NCBI GenBank assembly: GCA_041551965.1
Contig: JBFELU010000002.1
Coordinates: forward strand, 9,869 to 73,868
Length of the DNA: 64,000 nt
DNA from: JBFELU01 sp041551965
Lineage (GTDB): Bacteria > Actinomycetota > Acidimicrobiia > Spongiisociales > UBA11373
Direction: 5' to 3'
This document shows positions 40,920-48,648 of the stretch, piece after piece. The first letter of the stretch is position 1. Each line of letters starts with the position of its first letter. Both the position numbers and the translations under genes were made by a program. The notes under the pieces are model-generated. The model worked only from the letters and a program-made list of their open reading frames with translations, was not told where the DNA came from and searched no databases.

Positions 40920-41882
40920 ATGGGGCGAAGCGTGCGAACCCTCCTGGCGCTCGGGGTGATCGTGGTGATGACCGCAGGACCGGCAGCGGCCCAGGAAACC
41001 GAGCCGGTCATCGATCTGAGCGAGTTCATCGCCACGTACATCGGACCCGGGCCGGGAGGTGAGGACCTCACCGAGGACCGGAACGGGGACGGCATTCCCG
41101 ACATCCCGATCGGGATCCCCGGCATCTGGGACGAGCAGGAAGGAGCGGCGACTCCGGCCGAGTTCGCCGACCGGGTGTCGACCGGAGCGGGCTTCGACCT
41201 CTCCGAGGCCGGCAGCACGCTGGTCGGGCCCTGCGGCGGGGTGGTGATCTCCTACGACAATGAGGGGAACTCGATCGATGCCGCCGTCGACTTTGCCGAC
41301 GCCGGTCCCCCCGTCGACATCTACGGCGAGCCGACCTTCCAGGCCGGACGACCGTTCAAGGTGAGGACCGACGGAGTCGTTGCCTTCTACGGCTTCACGC
41401 TCGATACCGCGCCGTTCTCGACCGCCGGCGTCCAGGCGGGTGTGAACTACGGCGACCCTGCTCCGGCGTTCCACGATCACCAGTGGCAGCTCGATGTGAT
41501 GGAGATCGCCGCCGACTTCGGAGGCGACCCCAACCAGCGGGACAAGAATCGCAACGCCGGGTTGCTCGATCTGGGTGGCGTGCTGGGTGAGGAGAGCGGT
41601 GCCACGAGCATCGATCTCCCCTTCGACTTCCGGGCCAAGGTCAAGGCCCGGGGGGCGATCATCGATCTGTGGGGCCCGGAACGGCTCCCCGACTTCGACG
41701 GAGACACGATTGCCGGCCTCGCCGGAGGCAACGTCTACTGCTACGGCGAAGGTTGGGTGGAATTCGTCGGTGACGGGTTCCCACTCTTCACCGCTCCGGG
41801 TGCTCTGGCGACAGCATTGGCCGCCGCCGGCTTCGCAGGGCTGTTGTTCAACGCCAGACCGGCACTGTCGTGGAGGGCATGA
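40920..41882 (+). CDS. secreted protein with C-terminal membrane segment
   Basis: A 320-aa protein with a signal peptide (residues 1-24, cleaved near AAAQE), an acidic, Gly/Asp-rich body that includes a calcium-loop-like DRNGDGIPDIPIG, and a C-terminal hydrophobic stretch followed by ARPALSWRA, as in a tail-anchored surface protein. No family is recognised. GGAGAG precedes the ATG. It is translationally coupled to the proline-rich membrane gene. Confidence 0.75.
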   Translation: MGRSVRTLLALGVIVVMTAGPAAAQETEPVIDLSEFIATYIGPGPGGEDLTEDRNGDGIPDIPIGIPGIWDEQEGAATPAEFADRVSTGAGFDLSEAGSTLVGPCGGVVISYDNEGNSIDAAVDFADAGPPVDIYGEPTFQAGRPFKVRTDGVVAFYGFTLDTAPFSTAGVQAGVNYGDPAPAFHDHQWQLDVMEIAADFGGDPNQRDKNRNAGLLDLGGVLGEESGATSIDLPFDFRAKVKARGAIIDLWGPERLPDFDGDTIAGLAGGNVYCYGEGWVEFVGDGFPLFTAPGALATALAAAGFAGLLFNARPALSWRA

Positions 41883-42211
41883 TGGCTGAGACGATTCTGA
41901 AGCGTCATCCGTTTCGTGCCGCAGCCTGGGGGTTCCTCCTCGGGTTGGCGGTGGTCCTCTACCTGACCGTGGTATGGCCGGTCATCGCCTTCGACAACTG
42001 GACGACCGTGGCGGTGAAGGCCGTCATCGTGATCCTGGCCGCAATGGCACTGAGCGTCCTGTGGGGTTTGTTCGGGCCGGCCAAGAAGCTGCGCGGGGCA
42101 TCGGCCCCCCCGCCGGTCGACGACGGTCCACCACCCCCACCGGTCGACGACGGTCCACCACCCCCACCGGTCGACGACGAACCGCTACCACCACCGAACG
42201 AGAGCGAATAG
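41882..42211 (+). CDS. two-helix membrane protein with proline-rich repeat tail
   Basis: A 109-aa protein: helices at about 13-33 and 42-62, then a tail of three PPPPVDDG-type repeats ending in NESE. The repeats come from a 27-bp DNA repeat. The ATG shares bases with the previous stop (TGATG), so it is probably co-expressed with the secreted protein, perhaps as a partner in the membrane. Function is unknown. Confidence 0.75.
   Translation: MAETILKRHPFRAAAWGFLLGLAVVLYLTVVWPVIAFDNWTTVAVKAVIVILAAMALSVLWGLFGPAKKLRGASAPPPVDDGPPPPPVDDGPPPPPVDDEPLPPPNESE
42113..42180 (+). repeat. 27-bp tandem repeat in the proline-rich gene
   Basis: Two identical 27-bp units (42113-42139, 42140-42166) and a partial third (42167-42180) code PVDDGPPPP. 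The unit is a multiple of three, so copy number changes would keep the frame. Confidence 0.9.
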
Positions 42212-42244
42212 TCTCCCGCCGGTGATGAGACCGGCGAGGTCTGC

Positions 42245-43768
42245 ATGAGGGCGCTCGTCGGCTTCCTCGGGCTCCTCGCCGGGCTCGTGGTCGCCGCAGT
42301 GCTGTTGTTCACGCGCGGCGAGATCCTCGCCCTCGTGGGGCTTGTGCTGATCATCGTTGCAGCCCTCGCTCTCGCCGCCGTGCTACCCCCGGGGGCGGCA
42401 CTGGCTCTGGCGGCGGTGGAACTCACCGTCATCGTTCTCGGAGGGGCGTGGATCGCCCGCCAGGCGGTTTCGATCGTCGATGCCCTCACCACGACCGAGG
42501 GACCCGCCGACCCCGCCGACCCGCTGCTCTTCGAGATCGCCTCCCAGAAGTTTGACGACATCGAGGGCTCGGGCGGCTTCCGACTCGAACTCATGGAGGA
42601 CGAACTCGAAGCATTCGTCCAGGACGGCCTGAGCGGTGAGGACGTGCCCCTCAGCAGGGTCACGATCGACGTCGTCGACGGAGAGGAGGGCGAACAGGGG
42701 CGCCTCGAGTTCGTCGGGGCCTTCAAGAGCGGCGACCTCGAAGTGGAGGGGAGCCTCACTGCGCGTCTCGAGATGGGAGCCGTGCTGATCGAACTCCTCG
42801 ACATCGACCTGGGTTCGCTGCGCCTCCCCGGTCTGGCCGAGGGTGCCGTCGAGGACCTGATCGAGTCGATCACCGACCTCAACGAGACGCTGGCCGCCCA
42901 ACAGGCCGACGTCCAGTCGATCGAGATCGGCAACGACCGGATCGTCATCACCGGCACCCAGGGAAGGGGCGAGCTGCTCACCTCGGCGGCGCTCCTGGAG
43001 GGACTGAGAGATCAGGCTGCGACGGTGAGCACCACCGTCCAGCCTCCTCCAGAGCGGATCGGTCCGGGCACCGTCGACGGCCTCCGGGCCGACGGCCCCA
43101 CCTACTACGTCGCTCTGGGGGACTCCCTGGCCGCCAACGTCGGGGTCGATGCGGCGCGCGACGGCTACGTCTCCCGTTTCCACAAGGCGATCGAGGAACG
43201 GGACGACGCGTCGTACGGCCTGCGCAACTTCGGGATCTCCGGAGAGACCAGCGGGACCTTGATCCGGGGCGGGCAACTCGACGACGCGGTGGCCTTCATG
43301 GAGGGACACGAGGTCGCCTACGTGACGATCGACATAGGGGCCAACGACCTCCTGGGTCACCTGGGGTCGGCCGAGTGCTCCGCCGATCTCGACGACCCGG
43401 GGTGCCGCAGCCGCATCGACACCACATTCATCGTCTACGAGGAGAACCTGGAGCGCATCTTCGACGAGCTCCGCGATGCCGCTCCCGACGCGACGATCGT
43501 GTTCATGCGGGCCTACAACCCCTTCAGCCTCGGCTTCGGCGCCTCGATCGGCCTCGAGGAGGCGAGCAACGAGATCCTCGATTCCTTCAACGACGTGGCC
43601 GCCCAAATCGGCAGCGAGCAGGGGGTGCTCGTCGCCGACGCCTTCACACCGATGCAGGACACTGCCGCGGCGACCACCCACATGCTCGACGATCCGCCGG
43701 ACATCCACCCCGTTGCGATCGGATTCGACGTCCTGGCGGCGGCGCTGCTCGACGCTCTGGAAGGCTGA
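42245..43768 (+). CDS. membrane-anchored SGNH/GDSL hydrolase with an LmeA-like N-terminal domain
   Basis: A 507-aa protein. Two to three helices (1-70) are followed by a domain (about 95-250) that resembles DUF2993/LmeA-type lipid-binding domains (ELMEDELEAFVQDGLSGEDV, ... RIVITGTQGRGE). The C-terminal SGNH esterase has GDSLAANVG (Ser 294), the block III IDIGANDLL, and D486/H488 in the final DIHP. It should be an exported lipase or esterase. The ATG is at 42245, 33 bases after the previous gene. Confidence 0.8.
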   Translation: MRALVGFLGLLAGLVVAAVLLFTRGEILALVGLVLIIVAALALAAVLPPGAALALAAVELTVIVLGGAWIARQAVSIVDALTTTEGPADPADPLLFEIASQKFDDIEGSGGFRLELMEDELEAFVQDGLSGEDVPLSRVTIDVVDGEEGEQGRLEFVGAFKSGDLEVEGSLTARLEMGAVLIELLDIDLGSLRLPGLAEGAVEDLIESITDLNETLAAQQADVQSIEIGNDRIVITGTQGRGELLTSAALLEGLRDQAATVSTTVQPPPERIGPGTVDGLRADGPTYYVALGDSLAANVGVDAARDGYVSRFHKAIEERDDASYGLRNFGISGETSGTLIRGGQLDDAVAFMEGHEVAYVTIDIGANDLLGHLGSAECSADLDDPGCRSRIDTTFIVYEENLERIFDELRDAAPDATIVFMRAYNPFSLGFGASIGLEEASNEILDSFNDVAAQIGSEQGVLVADAFTPMQDTAAATTHMLDDPPDIHPVAIGFDVLAAALLDALEG

Positions 43769-43770
43769 GC

Positions 43771-43810
43771 GCGCAAACTTTCCCCGGCTCGCGAAAACCT
43801 TCCCGGGCCC
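43771..43810. repeat. two 20-bp direct repeats upstream of nrdJ
   Basis: GCGCAAACTTTCCCCGGCTC (43771) and GCGAAAACCTTCCCGGGCCC (43791) match at 16 of 20 positions and are contiguous, i.e. on the same helix face two turns apart. They lie just upstream of the first nrdJ promoter. Confidence 0.55.
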
Positions 43811-43814
43811 CTGC

Positions 43815-43845
43815 TTGACCAAACCACACCGGTGGGATTAATACT
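43815..43845 (+). promoter_or_regulatory. upstream promoter P1 of nrdJ with ACACCGGTG in the spacer
   Basis: TTGACC (43815-43820) and TAATAC/AATACT (43839-43845) are spaced by 18-19 bases. ACACCGGTG (43826-43834) is inside the spacer. The whole unit recurs 48 bases downstream. Confidence 0.55.
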
Positions 43846-43862
43846 CGGGGGACGGCCGACCC

Positions 43863-43892
43863 TTGACTGGATGACACCGGTGTAATTACACT
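43863..43892 (+). promoter_or_regulatory. main promoter P2 of nrdJ with ACACCGGTGT palindrome
   Basis: TTGACT (43863-43868), an 18-base spacer and TACACT (43887-43892). The 10-base palindrome ACACCGGTGT (43874-43883) occupies the spacer centre and may be an operator. NrdR boxes follow directly. Confidence 0.6.
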
Positions 43893-43898
43893 GGTGAG

Positions 43899-43914
43899 TC
43901 CCAAGATTTTGTGG
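43899..43914. promoter_or_regulatory. NrdR box 1
   Basis: TCCCAAGATTTTGTGG, an imperfect match to the 16-base NrdR palindrome. It lies just downstream of the P2 -10 element, where NrdR would block the polymerase. Confidence 0.65.
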
Positions 43915-43930
43915 CACTTCCTTCGCCGGA

Positions 43931-43946
43931 CCACAACATCTTGTGG
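43931..43946. promoter_or_regulatory. NrdR box 2
   Basis: CCACAACATCTTGTGG, a near-perfect 16-base palindrome of the actinobacterial NrdR type. It starts 32 bases after box 1, the three-turn spacing typical for NrdR sites. Confidence 0.8.
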
Positions 43947-43947
43947 G

Positions 43948-43956
43948 TGTGGACAA
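43948..43956 (-). promoter_or_regulatory. DnaA-box-like site in the nrdJ leader
   Basis: TGTGGACAA is the exact complement of TTGTCCACA, the actinobacterial DnaA-box consensus. DnaA control of ribonucleotide reductase genes is known in other bacteria; a chance match is possible. Confidence 0.4.
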
Positions 43957-44002
43957 CTTGGGAAGAGCGGGTTCGGCCCGCAGGGAGACGGGAGGAGCGC
44001 AC

Positions 44003-47000
44003 ATGGGTTCGGCGAGCGGACTTCGCATCGGCCGGTTGTTCACCAAGGCAGACGAGGACCCCCTCGACAGCGTCTCGTGGAGCCGGCGCGACTCCAAGAT
44101 CACCAACCCCGACGGATCGGTGGTCTTCGAGATGAACGATGCCGAGATCCCGACCGCCTGGTCCCAGGTGGCCGCCGACATCATGGTCTCCAAGTATTTC
44201 CGGAAGGCCGGTGTCCCCCAGTTCGATCGCGACGGCGCCCCGATCCTCGCCGACGACGGCTCGCCCATCCTCGGGCCGGAACGATCCGCCCGGCAAGTCA
44301 TCACGCGGCTGGCTTCGACGTGGCGGTGGTGGGGTGAGCGTTACGGCTACTTCGCCTCGGAGGCCGACGCGGCCGCCTTCGAAGACGAGCTCTGCCACAT
44401 GCTCGTCCACCAGATGGCGGCACCCAACAGCCCGCAGTGGTTCAACACCGGGCTCCATCACGCCTACGGTCTGACCGGGCCGCCGCAGGGTTTCTGGTAT
44501 GTCGATCCCAACACCGGCGAGCTGTGTGAGTCCCCCGACTCGTACAGCCGCCCCGCCCCCCACGCCTGCTTCATCCAGTCGATCAACGACGACCTCGTCA
44601 ACGAGGGCGGGATCATGGACCTTTGGGTCCGTGAGGCTCGCCTCTTCAAGTTCGGGAGCGGCACCGGGACCAACTTCTCCACGCTGCGCGCCGAGAACGA
44701 GCGCCTCTCCGGCGGCGGCCGTTCCTCGGGCGTGATGTCGTTCCTCAAGATCGGCGACCGGGCCGCCGGCGCCATCAAGTCGGGAGGCACCACGCGCCGG
44801 GCCGCCAAGATGGTGATCCTCGACCTCGACCACCCCGACATCGAGGAGTTCATCGACTGGAAGAAGGAAGAGGAGCGCAAGGTCAGGGCCCTCATCGCGG
44901 CCGGCTATCCGGCCGATTTCAACGGAGAGGCCTACCAGACGATCTCCGGCCAGAACTCCAACAACTCGGTCCGGGTCGCCAACGATTTCCTCGACGCCGT
45001 CATCGGCGACGAGGACTGGGAACTGCGCGCGAGGACCACCGGCGGGGTGATGAAGACGGTGCGGGCCCGGGACCTTTGGCGCCGGATCGCCGAAGCCGCC
45101 TGGGAGTGTGCCGATCCCGGGGTGCAGTTCGACACCACCATCAACGAGTGGCACACCGCTCCGGCCGGGGGCCGGATCAGGGCCTCCAACCCGTGCTCCG
45201 AGTACATGTTCTTGGACGACACGGCCTGCAACCTCGCCAGCCTCAATCTCGTGTCGTTCTACGAGGACGACACCGGCAACTTCGACATCGAGGCGTACAA
45301 GCACGCCATCCGGCTGTGGACCGTCGTCCTCGAGATCTCGGTGACCATGGCCCACTTCCCGTCCCAGGAGATCGCCCAGGGTTCGTACGACTACCGCACC
45401 CTGGGTCTCGGCTACGCCAACCTCGGATCGCTCCTCATGCGAAGCGGCATCCCCTACGACTCAGACGAAGGGCGCGCCATCACCGGGGCCCTCACCGCCA
45501 TTCTCACCGGGGATGCCTACGCCACTTCGGCCGAGATGGCGGCGGTGCTGGGACCTTTCCCCCGATTCTCGGAGAACCGGGACTCCATGTTGCAGGTGAT
45601 GCGGAACCACCGGCGGGCGGCCTACGACGCCGACGCCTCGGCGTACGAGGGAATCAGCTCGAAGATCGTGGGCATAGACCCCGATCACTGTCCGGCCCCG
45701 CTCATCGAGGCGGCCCGGACGTCTTGGGATGCCGCCGTGGAGCTGGGAGAGCAGTACGGCTACCGCAACGCCCAGGCCACGGTGCTCGCTCCGACGGGGA
45801 CCATCGGCCTCTTGATGGATTGCGACACGACCGGCGTCGAGTCGGACTACGCCCTGGTGAAGTTCAAGAAGCTGGCCGGCGGCGGGTACTTCAAGATCGC
45901 CAACCAGTCGATCGAACCGGCCCTCCGAGCGCTCGGGTACACCGAGCCGCAGCGGCGCGACCTCGTCGAGTACGTCATCGGGACGATGCGGATCGACGGT
46001 GTGCCACACATCAACCGCATCTCGCTGATCGAAGCCGGGCTGACCGAAGCCGAGGTCGATGCCATCGAGACCACCCTGCCCGGCGTCTTCGATCTGCGGC
46101 ATGCGTTCAACTTCAATGTGCTCGGGGCCGAAGCCATGAACCGTCTCGGCATCGACGCCGACGAAGTGGCCGCTCCCGGATTCGACCTGCTGGAGCGGCT
46201 CGGTTTCACCCAACGCCAGATCGACGAGGCCAACGCCGTCATCTGCGGCCACCAGACCGTCGAGGGAGCCCCCCATCTCTTCGACGAGCACCTGGCGGTC
46301 TTCGATTGCGCCAACCGCAACGGGAAGTTCGGCACCCGCTACATCGACCCAACCGGCCACATCCGGGCAATGGCGGCGGCACAGCCGTTCATCTCAGGGG
46401 CCATCTCGAAGACCATCAACATGCCCCATGAGGTCACCATCGGTGAGATCGAGGACGCCTACCGGCTGTCGTGGGAGCTGGGCCTGAAGGCCATCGCCCT
46501 CTATCGAGACGGGTCCAAGGCCAGCCAGCCGCTGTCGTCGGCCACCTCCGGCGAAGGGGACCACACCGAGGACGAAGACGAGGCCCTCAACGAGGCGATC
46601 GACGCCGAGGCCCGGGTCGTCACCGGCGTCTTCGCCCCCGGGGTCAGCCCCACTGCGGCATATCAGGGAGTGACCCGACCCCGGTTCCTGCTGCCGGCTC
46701 GCCGCCGCGGGTTCACCCAGGAAGCTCGGGTCGGCGGCCACAAAGTCTTCCTCCGCACCGGCGAGTACGACGACGGGACGCTGGGAGAGCTGTTCATCGA
46801 CCTGGCCAAGGAGGGCGCCACCCTCCGCGGGATCCTTTCGTGCTTTGCCATCGCCGTCTCCAAGGGCCTCCAATACGGCGTGCCGCTGGAGGAGTTCGTC
46901 GACACGTTCACGTTCCACACGTTCGAGCCTCGCGGGCTGGTGGAGGGCCACCCCAACATCAAGATGGCCAACTCAATCGTCGACTACGTGTTCCGATCCC

Positions 47001-47437
47001 TCGGGCTCGAGTATCTGGGCCGCACCGATCTGGTGCAGGTCCCACCCGAGGTTGAGCTGCCCGAGCCGCCGAGCGGGCTGGCGGTGGATGCCGGTCTCCA
47101 GCTGGAGCTGACCGACTCACCCCCGATGCCCACCGAACCGGCTCCCATGCCGCCCACCGCCCCGATCTCCCATCCGGCGGTGACGGGCGATGAGGACATC
47201 AATGCCAACGGCACCAACGGGCACCACACACCGATCGTCGAGCAGCCATCCATTGCGGTGCGCTCCTCGAGTGATGCCACCGTCGCTGATGCCACCGGCC
47301 AGACCGCATCCGTCCAATCGGCTCTAGGGTCGATGATGGGCGATGCCCCGTTGTGCGATACCTGCGGACACATCACGGTCCGCAACGGCTCGTGCTATCG
47401 GTGCCTCAACTGCGGCAACTCGATGGGCTGCAGCTGA
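44003..47437 (+). CDS. nrdJ: adenosylcobalamin-dependent ribonucleoside-diphosphate reductase
   Basis: A 1144-aa class II ribonucleotide reductase, which makes deoxyribonucleotides with adenosylcobalamin. Landmarks are SPQWFNTGLHHAYG, ACFIQSINDDL (first active-site Cys), FGSGTGTNFSTLR, NPCSEYMFLDDTACNLASLN (radical-relay Cys, Asn, Glu region), PTGTIGLLMDCDTTGVESD, and a C-terminal zinc-ribbon-like CDTCGHITVRNGSCYRC with NCGNSMGC, the redox tail typical of NrdJ. A spacer of about 190 aa rich in Pro, Thr and Ser precedes the tail. ATG 44003 follows GGGAGGAG; upstream in-frame codons overlap the NrdR boxes. Confidence 0.95.
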   Translation: MGSASGLRIGRLFTKADEDPLDSVSWSRRDSKITNPDGSVVFEMNDAEIPTAWSQVAADIMVSKYFRKAGVPQFDRDGAPILADDGSPILGPERSARQVITRLASTWRWWGERYGYFASEADAAAFEDELCHMLVHQMAAPNSPQWFNTGLHHAYGLTGPPQGFWYVDPNTGELCESPDSYSRPAPHACFIQSINDDLVNEGGIMDLWVREARLFKFGSGTGTNFSTLRAENERLSGGGRSSGVMSFLKIGDRAAGAIKSGGTTRRAAKMVILDLDHPDIEEFIDWKKEEERKVRALIAAGYPADFNGEAYQTISGQNSNNSVRVANDFLDAVIGDEDWELRARTTGGVMKTVRARDLWRRIAEAAWECADPGVQFDTTINEWHTAPAGGRIRASNPCSEYMFLDDTACNLASLNLVSFYEDDTGNFDIEAYKHAIRLWTVVLEISVTMAHFPSQEIAQGSYDYRTLGLGYANLGSLLMRSGIPYDSDEGRAITGALTAILTGDAYATSAEMAAVLGPFPRFSENRDSMLQVMRNHRRAAYDADASAYEGISSKIVGIDPDHCPAPLIEAARTSWDAAVELGEQYGYRNAQATVLAPTGTIGLLMDCDTTGVESDYALVKFKKLAGGGYFKIANQSIEPALRALGYTEPQRRDLVEYVIGTMRIDGVPHINRISLIEAGLTEAEVDAIETTLPGVFDLRHAFNFNVLGAEAMNRLGIDADEVAAPGFDLLERLGFTQRQIDEANAVICGHQTVEGAPHLFDEHLAVFDCANRNGKFGTRYIDPTGHIRAMAAAQPFISGAISKTINMPHEVTIGEIEDAYRLSWELGLKAIALYRDGSKASQPLSSATSGEGDHTEDEDEALNEAIDAEARVVTGVFAPGVSPTAAYQGVTRPRFLLPARRRGFTQEARVGGHKVFLRTGEYDDGTLGELFIDLAKEGATLRGILSCFAIAVSKGLQYGVPLEEFVDTFTFHTFEPRGLVEGHPNIKMANSIVDYVFRSLGLEYLGRTDLVQVPPEVELPEPPSGLAVDAGLQLELTDSPPMPTEPAPMPPTAPISHPAVTGDEDINANGTNGHHTPIVEQPSIAVRSSSDATVADATGQTASVQSALGSMMGDAPLCDTCGHITVRNGSCYRCLNCGNSMGCS

Positions 47438-47464
47438 CGCACCGCCTCCTCGGTGATGCTGGAT

Positions 47465-47490
47465 GTGGAGGGCCCTGCGTGGCCCTCCAC
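47465..47490. terminator. hairpin between converging nrdJ and dipeptidase genes
   Basis: GTGGAGGGCC (47465-47474) and GGCCCTCCAC (47481-47490) form a perfect 10-bp stem with a 6-base loop in the 57-base convergent gap. There is no T-run on either side, so it would act as a bidirectional, tail-less terminator. Confidence 0.65.
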
Positions 47491-47494
47491 CGCA

Positions 47495-48613
47495 TCAGCG
47501 TTCATCGGCGGCGGCCAGGACCCTCAGAGCGTTGCCCCCCAGCACCTTGCGGACGTCGACTTCCGGCCACCCCCGGGCCAACAGCAGCTCGGTGATCGCC
47601 GGATAGCGGGACACGTCCTCGAGGCCGTCGGGAAGCTCGTCGACGCCGTCGAAGTCGGAGCCGATGCCGACGTGATCGACCCCGGCCACGGCGGCGATGT
47701 GTTCGATGTGATCGACGACGTCGTCGACGCCTCCCCGATCCAGGTCGGGACGCTCCCTGGCCTGCCGAGCCGCCCGATAGCCCGCCTCGTCCTCGGGAGC
47801 GAAGGCGGCCCGGGCGCGTCGCTCTTCCTCGAACATGTCGAGCGCCCGGCGGGCGGTCTCGGCCACGAGGAAGGCCGGGCAGAAGTTCACCATCACCACA
47901 CCCCCGTTCTCGGCGACCCCCTCGAGTACGTCGTCGGGGACGTTGCGGGGATGGGGAGCGAGCGCGTACGCCGAGGAGTGAGAGGCGATCACCGGGGCCC
48001 GGCTCACCTCCAGGGCATGCCGCATGGTGTCCGCCGACACGTGGGAGATGTCGACCAGCATGCCCAGACGGTTCATCGCTTCGACGACCTCGACCCCGAA
48101 GGGGCTGAGGCCGCCGTGACGCGGTTCGTCGGTCGCCGAATCCGCCCACTCCGTCGTGTCGGCGTGGGTGAGGGTCAGATAGCGGACGCCGCGCTCGGCC
48201 AGGCCTTCGAGCGCCTCCAAGGAGCTCTCGATGCAATGGCCGCCTTCGGCGCCGAGCAGGCCGGCGACCCGGCCCCCGTCCCTGATCCGGATCGCCTCGG
48301 CCGCGTCGGCCGCCTGGGCCGACCATTCCGACGCCCGGTCCGTCATGCGTCCCACCAGATCGATCTGAGCGTGGGTGTCGGCGAGGGGGCTCCTGCTCCA
48401 AGCCGGCACGAACACCGACCAGAACTGGACTCCGACGCCCCCCTCGAGGAGACGGGGGAAGTCGGTGTGGTATCCGGGAAGAGGGCGAGCGGGGTCGGCC
48501 TCGTCGACCGAGCCACCGGCCCGGGTACGGATCTCCCAGGGAAGGTCGTTGTGACCATCGACGACGGGTAGATCCCGATGAATGCGGTGCGCCGCGGCGC
48601 GAAGGTCGGTCAC
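47495..48613 (-). CDS. membrane dipeptidase (peptidase M19)
   Basis: A 372-aa protein of the renal dipeptidase family. VVDGHNDLPWEI (His-x-Asp ligands), GAEGGHCIE (bridging Glu), VDISHVSADT, ASHSSAYAL (His ligands) and GIGSDFDGVDELPDGL (Asp) are all present, so the dinuclear zinc site looks complete. No signal peptide is seen, so it is probably cytoplasmic. GTG 48613 is eight bases after TACCAT. Confidence 0.9.
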   Translation of the reverse strand: MTDLRAAAHRIHRDLPVVDGHNDLPWEIRTRAGGSVDEADPARPLPGYHTDFPRLLEGGVGVQFWSVFVPAWSRSPLADTHAQIDLVGRMTDRASEWSAQAADAAEAIRIRDGGRVAGLLGAEGGHCIESSLEALEGLAERGVRYLTLTHADTTEWADSATDEPRHGGLSPFGVEVVEAMNRLGMLVDISHVSADTMRHALEVSRAPVIASHSSAYALAPHPRNVPDDVLEGVAENGGVVMVNFCPAFLVAETARRALDMFEEERRARAAFAPEDEAGYRAARQARERPDLDRGGVDDVVDHIEHIAAVAGVDHVGIGSDFDGVDELPDGLEDVSRYPAITELLLARGWPEVDVRKVLGGNALRVLAAADER

Positions 48614-48621
48614 CGGGCCGG

Positions 48622-48641
48622 ATGGTAGGCCGGCGTACCAT
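48622..48641. promoter_or_regulatory. symmetrical divergent promoter (ATGGTA ... TACCAT)
   Basis: TACCAT on the minus strand (48627-48622) serves GTG 48613 with an eight-base gap, and TACCAT on the plus strand (48636-48641) serves ATG 48649 with a seven-base gap. The two hexamers form an inverted repeat around GGCCGGCG. Confidence 0.5.
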
Positions 48642-48648
48642 CGACGCC

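Noticed and set aside
39930..41480. TauE-like gene extended upstream to 516 aa
   Set aside because: The extra part is antisense to the zinc-ribbon and secreted-protein genes; the promoter and the domain start support GTG 40673.
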